Source of the DNA: Planctomycetota bacterium
GTDB lineage: Bacteria; Planctomycetota; Planctomycetia; Gemmatales; HRBIN36
Direction of reading: 5' to 3'
Assembly: GCA_014584395.1 (NCBI GenBank)
Contig: JACTMY010000014.1
Span: forward strand, 1 to 64,000
Length of the DNA: 64,000 nucleotides
The notes under the pieces were generated by a model. The model was not told where the DNA came from. It was given only the letters and a program-made list of their open reading frames with translations, and ran no database searches. Every line of letters starts with the position of its first letter. Position 1 is the stretch's first letter. A program made the position numbers and the translations under genes. Positions 34,258-43,159 of this stretch are shown one piece after another.

Positions 34258-36057
34258 CTAACGAATCAAAATCCAGCGCTCCCAAGGCCAATAAACGCAG
34301 ACGGCCTTGCCCAGCAACAAGCGATGATAGACCTGGCCCCAATAGCGGCTGTCCTTGCTCGCGACGCTGTTATCCCCCAGGGCAAAATATTCATCAGGCC
34401 CGAAGCGGTCGCTCGGGTGCCAGCGCGGATCCTGCTTGGGATAGAATTCGGGCGGCTTCATGAAGCCCACTCGATCCCCCACCACGACGCCGCTGGGATA
34501 GTAGGCGGCCCATTCAGGAGCACGCAATTGATGCAGCGCCCATTCCTGGCTCGACAGCGGGCCGGAACCGGGCGGCTTCACGGCGGCCAGTTGAACTTGA
34601 ATCCGCTTCTTGATCTCATCGTAGGAGAGGTTTAGTCCCCCTTCCGACACGTCAACGTCGGTGTGGGAGGTGCGCGTGAAATAAGTATCGCGCCAAACTT
34701 GCAACTGACTGACCTCCACTTCGGCCTGCTCCGCGCCAATGGAAACCGGAAACAGGTCCGCCAGGCGGGGTCCGCGTTCCTGTGCGGGAAGGGGCGGCAG
34801 CAAGACCCCATCGCCAAAGACCAAGCTCTTGTCCAGCCACACCGTTAGCTTTTGATCGAAAGCGGCGAAGCGAACGCGGTGCAGTATGCCCGTCGACATC
34901 TCGACCCGTTGTTTGGCCGCTTCCAAAGGAATGCTTTCCCCTCTTCGTATCAGCATTAACTCGCATTCTTGCGATTCGAGATGCAGGATGGCGCGGTAGC
35001 AGTCGATCCCGGATCGAATTTCGAGGATCAATTTGCCCTCGTGCTTGAGGGGCTTGACTTTGCAATCCAACATCAAGTCGCCGACATAATGATGGGCCTG
35101 ATCGCCGCCATTGTAATCGAGGAAATCGGTGATCAATTGCGGATGCACATTGAGCGGCTGCACTTCGGGCATGGCACCGCGCTCCCGGGCGAACGGCCCG
35201 GCCGACTGGAGAATATGCTGGTAACGCAACCATTGGGGAGCGGGCTTGGGTTGCGAGATGAAGACCTTATTATCCTGGACGGCGCGCCAGGCTGACGCCT
35301 CCGCGCCGTCGAGGCATTCCACGCCGGCATGCCATCGGCTGTGGATCGGCGGCTTGGCATGGGGAGCCTGGAAATCATTGTCGTTGACGATGCGGCGCAT
35401 GACCATCAAAACGTCCGGCTTGCGCTGGATGATCTGGAGGCGCTCGCCGCCCTGGCCGTCCGGCACCACCAGGTGCACGTCGCCAAAGTGGATCGCCAGC
35501 TTTTCCCCGGGCAGCCCCCAGAGCCGTTTGATGAAATTCTTGGGGCCAAAATCTTCCTGGGGTCCGCCCGTGCGCTTGTCGCCGCTGTCGGGCTGCATGA
35601 ACCCCGCATGGGTGAGGTAATAAGGATCGCCGGGGTATTTGAAGACGATGGTGTCGTGCCGTTCGGGCTTCCAGAAATCGTACTGCGGCTTGAGAACAAG
35701 CACCTTATCGCCGCCGTCCGGGATCGGGGCGCCGATGTGAATTTCCTGCTGGCAATTGGGGCAGATCGCTCTCCCCGGGGCGCGCCGCTGGGTATTGATC
35801 TGATTATTGACCAAGAAGGGATACCGGCAGCGATCGCAGGTCACGTGATTGTGATCGCCCAGGAGCGTCGTGGCCATGGAGCCGGTCGGAATGACGAAGG
35901 CTTCCGCCACAAAGGCCTTGAGCATGAGGACCAAGCTGACGACAAAGGCAATGGTTTCCAGCGTCTCGCGGATGCCGTCCCGCTCCTCCACCATCGGCTT
36001 GCGTTTGGGCTCGGGACGGACGAGCGGATGCGCTTGGATGATCGAACTCGACTCCAT
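34258..36057 (-). CDS. lepB: Signal peptidase I, enlarged, with inserted zinc ribbon
   Basis: 599 residues, against about 170-330 in most bacteria. A membrane helix (about 33-55) precedes FVIPTGSMATTLLGDH, where Ser60 is the nucleophile. FIKRLWGLPGEKLAIH holds the general-base Lys178. The closing box YFALGDNSVASKDSRYWGQV lies near the C-terminus. Cys74/77 and Cys99/102 form a zinc ribbon between the Ser and Lys boxes. About 330 residues are inserted before the last box, including a concanavalin-like stretch (KLTVWLDKSLVFGDG). It follows lepA by 39 bp, the classical pairing. Confidence 0.93.
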   Translation of the reverse strand: MESSSIIQAHPLVRPEPKRKPMVEERDGIRETLETIAFVVSLVLMLKAFVAEAFVIPTGSMATTLLGDHNHVTCDRCRYPFLVNNQINTQRRAPGRAICPNCQQEIHIGAPIPDGGDKVLVLKPQYDFWKPERHDTIVFKYPGDPYYLTHAGFMQPDSGDKRTGGPQEDFGPKNFIKRLWGLPGEKLAIHFGDVHLVVPDGQGGERLQIIQRKPDVLMVMRRIVNDNDFQAPHAKPPIHSRWHAGVECLDGAEASAWRAVQDNKVFISQPKPAPQWLRYQHILQSAGPFARERGAMPEVQPLNVHPQLITDFLDYNGGDQAHHYVGDLMLDCKVKPLKHEGKLILEIRSGIDCYRAILHLESQECELMLIRRGESIPLEAAKQRVEMSTGILHRVRFAAFDQKLTVWLDKSLVFGDGVLLPPLPAQERGPRLADLFPVSIGAEQAEVEVSQLQVWRDTYFTRTSHTDVDVSEGGLNLSYDEIKKRIQVQLAAVKPPGSGPLSSQEWALHQLRAPEWAAYYPSGVVVGDRVGFMKPPEFYPKQDPRWHPSDRFGPDEYFALGDNSVASKDSRYWGQVYHRLLLGKAVCVYWPWERWILIR

Positions 36058-36096
36058 GCCAACTTCCTTTCGAAGGCGGATCAGGCGGACGTCTGA

Positions 36097-37911
36097 CTAA
36101 TCCGTTTCCAGAACGGCCAAGAAGGCTTCCTGGGGAATCTCGACTTGCCCGATCTGTTTCATGCGCTTCTTCCCCTCGGCTTGCTTGGCCAGGAGCTTGC
36201 GCTTGCGAGTGATATCGCCGCCATAACATTTGGCCGTGACGTTTTTCCGCAAGGGGGCGATATTCTCCCGGGCGATGACGCGCGCTCCGATCGCCGCTTG
36301 CAAGGCGATTTGGAACTGATGGCGCGCGATTTCCTTGCGCAGCTTATTGATCATGGCCCGGCCGCGCCGCTCGGCCACGCTGCGATGGCAAATCGTCGAG
36401 AGGGCGTCCACCTTTTTGTTGTGAACCAGGATATCCAACTTGACCAGATCGGAGGCGCGGAAGCCAAGCAACTCGTAATCCATCGTGCCGTAGCCATGAG
36501 TGATGGATTTAAGCTTGTCGTAGAGATCGTAGATGACTTCCGCGAGCGGCATTTCAAATTCGAGGATGGCCCGCTGCGGGCTGAGATATTCCGTTCGCAG
36601 ATACAGGCCCCGCCGCTCCGTGCAGAGCTGCATCATCTGGCCGATGTTGACCGCGGGGAGAATGAAGCTGATTTTGACCACCGGCTCGCGAAACTCTTCG
36701 ATCTGGCCCGCGTCCGGCACGTCCTCCGGCGTTTCCACCGTGATGGTCTGGCCGTGGCGGGTTTGGATTTCATAGGTGACGTTCGGGGCGGTATGGACCA
36801 GGGCCAAGCCGCTTTCCCGTTCGATGCGCTGTTGGATGATCTCGCGGTGCAGCATCCCCAGGAAGCCGCAGCGGAAGCCGAACCCCAATCCCTCGCTGGT
36901 TTCGGGGTGAAAGGTGAAGCTGGAATCATTGAGGCTGAGTTTATTCAGGGCTTCCCGCAAGGCTTCGAAATCGGAATTGTTGACCGGGTAGAGACCGCTG
37001 AAAACCATGGGCTTGGGCTGCACGTAGCCCGGCATGGGCGAACGGGCGGCTTGATCGGCGTCGGTGACCGTGTCGCCAATGTTGACGTCGTGGATGTCCT
37101 TGATATTGGCGGTGAAGTAGCCGACCTGGCCAGCGAGTAATTGCTGACAGGGTTGCGGTTGCGGACGGAATTGACCGATCTCGATGACTTCATAAGCCAT
37201 GCCGCTCCGCATCATGCGCACTTTCTCGCCTTTGCGGATGCTGCCTTCGCGGACGCGGACGTAGACGACGACGCCCTTGTAGGAATCGAAATGGCTGTTG
37301 TAAACGAGGGCCCGCAGCGGCCCGTCCAGATCGGCTTCCGCATCCGGGCCCGGCCGAGGCGGCGGCACGCGCTCGATGATGGCCCGAATTAATTCGTCTA
37401 CTCCCTGCCCGGTCTTGGCGCTGCAGTGGATCGCTTCCTCGGGCTTGAGTCCCAAGGATTGCTCCATCTCCATGAGGACTTCATCGACGCGGGCATTGGG
37501 CAAGTCGATCTTGTTGACCACGGGCACGATGGCCAGATCTGCTTCCAAGGCCAGATAAGCGTTGTGCACCGTTTGGGCCTGCACCCCCTGAAATGCATCC
37601 ACGAGCAGAATCGCCCCTTCACACGCGGCCAGGCTGCGCGACACTTCGTAATTGAAATCCACGTGGCCCGGCGTGTCGATCAGGTTCAGCTCATACTCCA
37701 GGCCGTCCAGCGTGTAATTTAAGGTCACGGGATGCATTTGGATGGTGATGCCCCGCTCCCGCTCCAGGTCCATGTCGTCGAGCAACTGCGCCCGGAATTC
37801 GCGCTCGGTGATCGCCCCCGACTTCAGTAAGAACTGATCGGCCAACGTGCTCTTGCCATGATCAATGTGGGCGATGATGCAGAAATTGCGGATTCGCTCT
37901 CGTGGAATCAT
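36097..37911 (-). CDS. lepA: Elongation factor 4 (LepA)
   Basis: 604 residues from the ATG at 37911 ([25 protein letters not shown]), the normal family start. The 34-codon extension upstream is not conserved-looking. G motifs are [23 protein letters not shown]. The LepA-specific C-terminus is intact ([30 protein letters not shown]-like). It back-translocates stalled ribosomes or aids assembly. Upstream of lepB and the thioesterase, probably one operon. Confidence 0.98.
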   Translation of the reverse strand: [604 protein letters not shown]

Positions 37912-38031
37912 GCGCGCGCAGTCTCTCTGAAAAGGTGATCTCCGTCTCCCTGCTCTTACTATATGCGAATCCGCAAAAAATGTTGAGGCGAACCCGGCCT
38001 GATTCCTCGACATGGGAGCCTTGGCACGGCA

Positions 38032-38700
38032 TCACAATTGGCCCGCTGCTTGCATCCTCTTGTAAACGACCAAGGAATAGATGATGGGAATCAGCACGGA
38101 GACTATGATGATCCCCAGGAAGACCCAATAAGTTAAATCCAAAAGGGCCGCCGCCACCCCCACGCATCCCGCCAGCACAAACATCCAGGCCGACAAGCGA
38201 TGTGTCTTAGTCCAGACGGTCTGATTCGCCAAGGTCCACGGCGTCCGCACCCCGATCCAGAAATTCCTCGGCATTTTGCCCAATACATTGCCCAAGAGGA
38301 TGAAAAAGACGCTGAACACCCCCAGCAGCCAACGGAGGAAATTCATTTCCGGCCTCAAGTAAACCAGGGAAATGACGCCGCCTAGGGCGCCCATCATCAA
38401 CACGACTAGGAACATGACGTAATAGTACAGTTGCCGATTCAAATCCACTTCAAAATGCTTGGGGGAAAGCCACGGCAGGACATAGGTCAAAAGTGTCATA
38501 ACCAACATTGAGAGCGGCGACAGCATGATGTACCAAAAGAGATCGTCGCGAGGCACGTAATGATCGGGCTGCCCATGGATGTTCCAATGCACCGGGACCG
38601 GATCCAGCGCGATCAACTCATGGCGGAATAAATACAAATACCCTTGCGCCAAGAACGCCAAGCCCGTCAACGTCCAACTCACCAGCAACCAACGGTTCAT
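38032..38700 (-). CDS. SdpI-family membrane protein (DUF1648)
   Basis: 222 residues with about six membrane helices. The N-terminal DUF1648 segment is LDPVPVHWNIHGQPDHYVPRD. The SdpI part is GNVLGKMPRNFWIGVRTPWTLANQTVWTKTHRLSAW, a signature of Bacillus SdpI, which protects cells from the SdpC killing factor and signals to SdpR. The start overlaps the stop of the ArsR-type repressor by four bases, so the two are coupled as in sdpRI. No sdpC-like toxin gene is nearby. Confidence 0.92.
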   Translation of the reverse strand: MNRWLLVSWTLTGLAFLAQGYLYLFRHELIALDPVPVHWNIHGQPDHYVPRDDLFWYIMLSPLSMLVMTLLTYVLPWLSPKHFEVDLNRQLYYYVMFLVVLMMGALGGVISLVYLRPEMNFLRWLLGVFSVFFILLGNVLGKMPRNFWIGVRTPWTLANQTVWTKTHRLSAWMFVLAGCVGVAAALLDLTYWVFLGIIIVSVLIPIIYSLVVYKRMQAAGQL

Positions 38701-39011
38701 GATCGCTTCCCCTTTTCGCTCTTGGCGCTGCCAAACAGATCCAGAAATAATCCCACCAGGTCCTCGAGCACTGTGGTGTTCAAGGAATAGATAATCTGCT
38801 GCCCTTCGCGGCGCGACTTGACCAACTCCGCCTGCTTGAGCACCGTGAAATGATGCGACATGGACGGCTTGGTCATGTCGAAGCGATCGGCCAAGTCGCC
38901 CGCCGACATCTCGCCCTTATGCCGGAGCAGCCGCAGGATCTCCCGCCGCGTGGGGTCCGACATGGCGTGAAAAGCATCGTTCATGTGCATGGGTCGCTTG
39001 TCCGCTACCAT
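38697..39011 (-). CDS. ArsR/SdpR-family repressor
   Basis: 104 residues with a winged helix-turn-helix: AMSDPTRREILRLLRHKGEMSAGDLADRFDMTKPSMSHHFTVLKQAELV, then the wing REGQQIIYSL. No ArsR metal-binding CVC motif is present, which fits SdpR-like autorepressors that sense a membrane partner. The start at 39011 is tentative; the ATG at 38984 (MNDAFHAMSD) matches the usual family start better. The AT-rich stretch just upstream (39012-39048) is the likely promoter and operator. Confidence 0.9.
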   Translation of the reverse strand: MVADKRPMHMNDAFHAMSDPTRREILRLLRHKGEMSAGDLADRFDMTKPSMSHHFTVLKQAELVKSRREGQQIIYSLNTTVLEDLVGLFLDLFGSAKSEKGKRS

Positions 39012-39111
39012 CCTTGTTTAATTATTCGACAACTATCTAAATATATTGGCGAAAACTGCCGGCAAGGCAAGCCCTTTGTGCCTAGGGGGCATTTTTCTAG
39101 GGCTGCATGGC

Positions 39112-40164
39112 TCAGGCCTGCTGATTGATCACGTCCACCATCTGCCGCAAGCGGCCGACGGCTTTCTTGTTGAAGTGGAAGCGCAGGCGCGGCAGGTGGG
39201 CCAGGTGCTCATCCCCTGCCTCGGCGGGCAACGCCTGGGTTTGCTCAATGACGCCGCTCGCCAGGATGTCGGGAAACTGGTTGTTGAGGTGCTGAAGCAA
39301 GGCGTCGCTCAAATGATGCTTGAGACGAATCACCAGATGCTCGCCCACGTAGCGCATGCTGTGATACACCCGATAAAACTGTTGAATCTCTTGGATGGCT
39401 TCGCCCACCGATTCGGTGATGCGAAAGAGAGATAAGTCCGACGAACAAATGTAGCCTCGGCTCAAGAGGGTTTCATTCACGAAGGCGAGCCAATGCTTCC
39501 AATAATCGCCCCCAGGCTCTTCGAGCAAGACCACGGGCAGGAGCGGATTCTTGCCTGTTTGCATCAAGGTGAGCACCTCGAAGGTCTCGTCGTGCGTGCC
39601 AAAACCGCCGGGGAATACCGCCACGGCATGGCTTTCCTTGAGCAGCATCAATTTGCGCGTGAAGAAATACTTGAGATGGACCAGTTTGACGTCGCCGGCG
39701 ATGATGTGATTGGCCGCCTGTTCGAAGGGCAGCAGAATATTGACGCCAATGCTGTGCTGCTGCCCGGCGCCGACGTGGCCCGCTTCCATGATGCCGCCCG
39801 CCGCGCCCGTGATCACCATGTAGCCGACGTCGACCATCCCGCGACTGAACGCCACCGCCTGCTGGTAGCTGGGATGCGCCGCGCTGGTTCGGGCCGAGCC
39901 GAAGATCGTGATCTTGGGCGTGTGCCGATACTGGGCGAAAATCTTCAAGGCGTATCGGAGTTCGCGGACGGCGGTCGCCACCATCTTGACGTCAGCCCGG
40001 CTGGCTCGATCGCGCAGGAATTTATCCGCTGTCTCCTTCACCTGGGCCACGAAATCCTCGACCGTGGCCTGCTTTGGCGCTTTGCCCTGCATCCTGGACC
40101 GCGGACCGTCAGCCGGCTCGGCGGGCGTTTGGGAAGAGGGAAGGTGATCGCCTGAAGTGGGCAT
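39112..40164 (-). CDS. LOG-family (PGGxGT) nucleotide phosphoribohydrolase-like protein
   Basis: 350 residues from the ATG at 40164, which has GAGG five bases upstream. ITIFGSARTSAAHPSYQQAV and AVAVFPGGFGTHDETFEVLTLMQTG are the Rossmann and PGGxGTxxE motifs of LOG enzymes, which release cytokinin bases from nucleotide monophosphates. GAAGGIMEAGHVGAG fits the same fold. Extra helices at both ends make it longer than the roughly 190-residue LOG, as in the long family branch of unknown substrate. It follows the STAS gene but a strong terminator lies between them. Confidence 0.88.
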   Translation of the reverse strand: MPTSGDHLPSSQTPAEPADGPRSRMQGKAPKQATVEDFVAQVKETADKFLRDRASRADVKMVATAVRELRYALKIFAQYRHTPKITIFGSARTSAAHPSYQQAVAFSRGMVDVGYMVITGAAGGIMEAGHVGAGQQHSIGVNILLPFEQAANHIIAGDVKLVHLKYFFTRKLMLLKESHAVAVFPGGFGTHDETFEVLTLMQTGKNPLLPVVLLEEPGGDYWKHWLAFVNETLLSRGYICSSDLSLFRITESVGEAIQEIQQFYRVYHSMRYVGEHLVIRLKHHLSDALLQHLNNQFPDILASGVIEQTQALPAEAGDEHLAHLPRLRFHFNKKAVGRLRQMVDVINQQA

Positions 40165-40178
40165 GGAATCCTCTATCG

Positions 40179-40211
40179 AAAAAAAGAACCCTGACCCATG
40201 GGCCAAGGTTC
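40179..40211 (-). terminator. Intrinsic terminator after the STAS gene
   Basis: A nearly perfect inverted repeat from GAACC to GGTTC (40186-40211) is followed on the minus strand by seven T (40179-40185). It separates the STAS gene from the LOG-family gene. Confidence 0.85.
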
Positions 40212-40247
40212 AAGAACAGGTCAAGCTCGATGCTTCATGCGGTTGTT

Positions 40248-40628
40248 TTATATGGACAGAGCCTGAATGGCTTCCTCGCGGGTATTGTAAATCGCCCAAA
40301 TGGTGTCGAGGGCAGTGACTTCGAGCAATTCCTTGGCCCGCTGCGATACGCCGCAAAGAACCATTTCGCCTCCCTGCTGCTTGACCAGCTTATGGCAGCG
40401 CAGCAGCAAGGAGAGAAAGACCGAGCCGAAAAAGGAAACCTGGCTCAAATCCACAATCACGGCAGCGGGAGGTTCACGCTTCAGCGGCATTAACACGATT
40501 TCCGCGGCCTGTTCGATCAATTCCCATTCCATGGTCTCGACCTCGGAGGCCGGGATGATGATGGCCAGATCGCCCTGCCGCTTGATCTGGATCACTCCGC
40601 CCTTGGAAGAACTGGCCGGCGTTGACAT
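40248..40628 (-). CDS. STAS-domain protein (anti-sigma factor antagonist-like)
   Basis: 126 residues, one STAS domain. VIVDLSQVSFFGSVFLSLLLRC corresponds to the strand-loop-helix where SpoIIAA carries the phosphorylated Ser; Ser in FFGSVF is in that place. QQGGEMVLCGVSQRAKELLEVTALD follows, as in the family. It probably binds an anti-sigma kinase encoded elsewhere. Its N-terminal tail (about 10 residues) is disordered-looking. It is a single-gene unit, with a terminator after it. Confidence 0.88.
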   Translation of the reverse strand: MSTPASSSKGGVIQIKRQGDLAIIIPASEVETMEWELIEQAAEIVLMPLKREPPAAVIVDLSQVSFFGSVFLSLLLRCHKLVKQQGGEMVLCGVSQRAKELLEVTALDTIWAIYNTREEAIQALSI

Positions 40629-40858
40629 GCGGAAAACTCCCTTTCATTGAATAACAACTTGCCCCCTATGGTAGACCAATTTCCTGTGAAATGCCAGCAA
40701 GAATGTCTCATGAATTTAAAGTTTACTTCGTCATCAACTTTGCCGGGACGATGGCGGCGTTATGCCCCATGCATTCCACCACCAGGGCGCACTTTCCTTT
40801 TCCACCAAGCCGATTTACAATGTGTATAACAAAGTATTTCAAGGGGAGGTTCACCGCT

Positions 40859-41818
40859 ATGAGAAGCGACCGAAGGCGATTTATCGGCGGCTTGCTGGCA
40901 GGCCTGGCAGCCGTCTTCTGCTTGGGCTGCCCCAAGGGTCAAGACGATCCCTGGAAGCAGACCAGCAAGCTTAAAATCGTGACCTCCATCGCTCCTCTCT
41001 ATTGCTTCACCGCTCACATTGCCGGTCCGGATGCGGAAGTCTTGTGTTTGTTGAGCACCAAGGGGCCTCATGACTACATGCCGACGACGTTCGATCAAAA
41101 GCTGATCGCGCGCGCGGACGTCTTCATCGTCAATGGCCTGGGACTCGAGGAGTTTTTGGAAAGCATGATCCGCAGCTCCGGCAATCGCCGCATGCGCGTG
41201 GTGCGGGCCGGCGAATATATCCCCAAGGCCGATTTGATCGAGGCGGAAGGCATCCCGCACTACCATGGCCATCAGCTTGTCTCGCACAAGGGGACGGACC
41301 CCCACGTCTGGCTCGGCCTGTCGGAAGCCAAGCACATGGCGCAAGCCATTGGTGACGCCCTGTGCGAAGTCAGCCCCGATCAGGCAGCAGGGTTCAAGCA
41401 ACGGACCCAAGCGCTTGTGCACAAGCTGGATCAGCTCCGGACCCTTGTCCCTGAAAAAGCCGAGGTCGGCGGTCTGGTCACGTTCCATGACTCCTTTCGC
41501 TATTTCGGGCGCAGCTTCAACATCCCCATCATCGGCGTCATCCGCGGCGTGCGGGGCGAGGAAACCAGCGGCAGTTCCTTGATCGAGCAGGCCAAGGAGT
41601 TCAAGGAAAAGAATGTTCGGCTCATCGGCGTGGAGCCGCAGTATCCCCGCGGCCTGGCCGAGGATCTGGCGGCAAAGATCGGCCAAAGCCATGTGCGCAT
41701 TATCGAACTGGACCCCATCGAGACCGCGCCGCTGCTGAATGGCGAGACCCATAAAATCGATCCAGATCGGTATTTCAAAGTCATGGAACAGAATCTCAAG
41801 CAACTGTTTCGGTCCTGA
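40859..41818 (+). CDS. ZnuA-like metal-binding lipoprotein (ABC transporter substrate-binding type)
   Basis: 319 residues from the ATG at 40859, where GGGGAGG precedes and a lipoprotein signal begins (RRRFIGGLLAGLAAVFCLGC). The fold marks are IVTSIAPLYCFTAHIAGPDAEV, GPHDYMPTTFDQKLIARADVF, TDPHVWLGLSEAKHMA and VTFHDSFRYFGRSFN. His ligands sit in GPHD, DPHVW and FHDS, as in ZnuA/TroA proteins for Zn or Mn uptake. A His-rich loop (PHYHGHQLVSHKG) is also present. No permease or ATPase gene is adjacent. Confidence 0.9.
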   Translation: MRSDRRRFIGGLLAGLAAVFCLGCPKGQDDPWKQTSKLKIVTSIAPLYCFTAHIAGPDAEVLCLLSTKGPHDYMPTTFDQKLIARADVFIVNGLGLEEFLESMIRSSGNRRMRVVRAGEYIPKADLIEAEGIPHYHGHQLVSHKGTDPHVWLGLSEAKHMAQAIGDALCEVSPDQAAGFKQRTQALVHKLDQLRTLVPEKAEVGGLVTFHDSFRYFGRSFNIPIIGVIRGVRGEETSGSSLIEQAKEFKEKNVRLIGVEPQYPRGLAEDLAAKIGQSHVRIIELDPIETAPLLNGETHKIDPDRYFKVMEQNLKQLFRS

Positions 41819-41899
41819 GGCATCGGTTTGACTTGACCCATCCGCAGCGCTTTCTAGAGTGACGAAGGAGACTCCATCCAGCGTCGAAAGCGAACGGCC

Positions 41900-42961
41900 A
41901 TGCCCATGCGGATTCAACTCAACGGCGAGCCCAAACTCCTCGAAGAGCGCACCACGATCATGGGCCTGCTCAAGGGTTTGGCATTGGACCCGCGGCGCGT
42001 GGCCGTGGAAGTGAACCGCGAACTCATCCCGCGCACCCAACATGCCCAGTCTCAATTGCAGGAAGGCGACGAGGTGGAGATCGTCACCCTTGTCGGCGGC
42101 GGCGCCGGCTCCGAAGCGGACTTGGACGCCCCGCTGCGGGTGGGGAGTTTTACCTTCCACAGCCGATTGATCACGGGTTCGGGAAAATATCCGAACTTCG
42201 AGGTCATGCAGAAGTGCCTGGATGCCAGCGGCTGTGAAGTTCTCACGGTTGCGGTCCGCCGCGAACGGCTGATTGACGCCCAAGGCCGCAACTTGCTCGA
42301 TTACATCGATACGCAGCGCTACACCATCCTGCCCAACACGGCCGGCTGTTACTCGGCTGAGGACGCGATGCGGCACGCCCGGCTGGGGCGCGAAATTCTT
42401 TCAGGGTTGAATAATCCCGGCGCCAAGTGGGTCAAGCTCGAATGCCTGGCCGACCCCAAGACTTTGCTGCCGGACCCCATCGGCACCTTGGAAGCCACGG
42501 CGGCCCTGGTCAAGGAAGGTTTCGAAGTGATGGTCTATTCGAACGACGATCCGATCGTGGCGAAAAAGCTCAAGGACGCCGGGGCCTCCTGTGTCATGCC
42601 TGCGGGGAGCCCCATCGGCAGCGGCCAGGGCGTGCTCAATCCGAATAATATCCGCATCATCTTGGAATATCTCAAGGGAGACGACCCGCAATATCCCGTG
42701 ATCATCGACGCCGGCGTGGGGACGGCCAGCGACGTGGCCATCGCTATGGAATTGGGCTGCGACGGCGTTCTCCTCAATACGGGCATCGCCTCGGCCAAGC
42801 ATCCCGTGAGAATGGCCCACGCGATGAAGCACGCTTGCATCGCGGGACGCCTGGCATTTCTGTCTGGCCGGATTCCGAAGAAGCTTTATGCCACTGCTTC
42901 AAGCCCGCTTGAAGGCATGATTTCAACCGGTCTAGATTTGTCACCCAAATCCAATGGATGA
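41900..42961 (+). CDS. thiG: ThiS-ThiG fusion, thiazole synthase
   Basis: 353 residues. Residues 1-68 are the sulfur carrier ThiS ([18 protein letters not shown] ... [14 protein letters not shown]), but the Gly-Gly tail runs on into ThiG (about 75-345). ThiG marks are [60 protein letters not shown] and [23 protein letters not shown]. ThiG makes thiazole phosphate from deoxyxylulose phosphate, dehydroglycine and ThiS thiocarboxylate. No TPP riboswitch is seen upstream. A weak TTGACC-16-TAGAGT pair lies at 41833-41860. Confidence 0.93.
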   Translation: MPMRIQLNGEPKLLEERTTIMGLLKGLALDPRRVAVEVNRELIPRTQHAQSQLQEGDEVEIVTLVGGGAGSEADLDAPLRVGSFTFHSRLITGSGKYPNFEVMQKCLDASGCEVLTVAVRRERLIDAQGRNLLDYIDTQRYTILPNTAGCYSAEDAMRHARLGREILSGLNNPGAKWVKLECLADPKTLLPDPIGTLEATAALVKEGFEVMVYSNDDPIVAKKLKDAGASCVMPAGSPIGSGQGVLNPNNIRIILEYLKGDDPQYPVIIDAGVGTASDVAIAMELGCDGVLLNTGIASAKHPVRMAHAMKHACIAGRLAFLSGRIPKKLYATASSPLEGMISTGLDLSPKSNG

Positions 42962-43050
42962 TGGAATAAGGCGCTTCCACTCATCGGCAGTTTATTAAAG
43001 ACCAATGATAAACTTTTTCCGGTAAATTCAGGCAATCTTCAAAAAATGCT

Positions 43051-43078
43051 TTGACATGATCGGCGCAGAACATATCCT
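43051..43078 (+). promoter_or_regulatory. Candidate sigma70 promoter of the PEP-CTERM gene
   Basis: A perfect TTGACA (43051-43056) is followed after 16 bp by TATCCT (43073-43078). The start would be near 43085, about 75 bases before the ATG. Confidence 0.6.
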
Positions 43079-43159
43079 AAAGCTATTAATTTAGGGTTTA
43101 TGGGAATCATCCCATTCTATAGTAATGTTGTGTTTCACATAAGGGTTGAGGGGGAGTTG

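Noticed and set aside
40810-40858. Zur/Fur-type operator before the ZnuA-like gene
   Set aside because: The AT-rich stretch has only partial symmetry and does not match a Zur or Fur palindrome well enough.
41819-41899. TPP riboswitch before the ThiS-ThiG gene
   Set aside because: The CTGAGA and related conserved THI-box segments are absent and the gap is only 81 bases.
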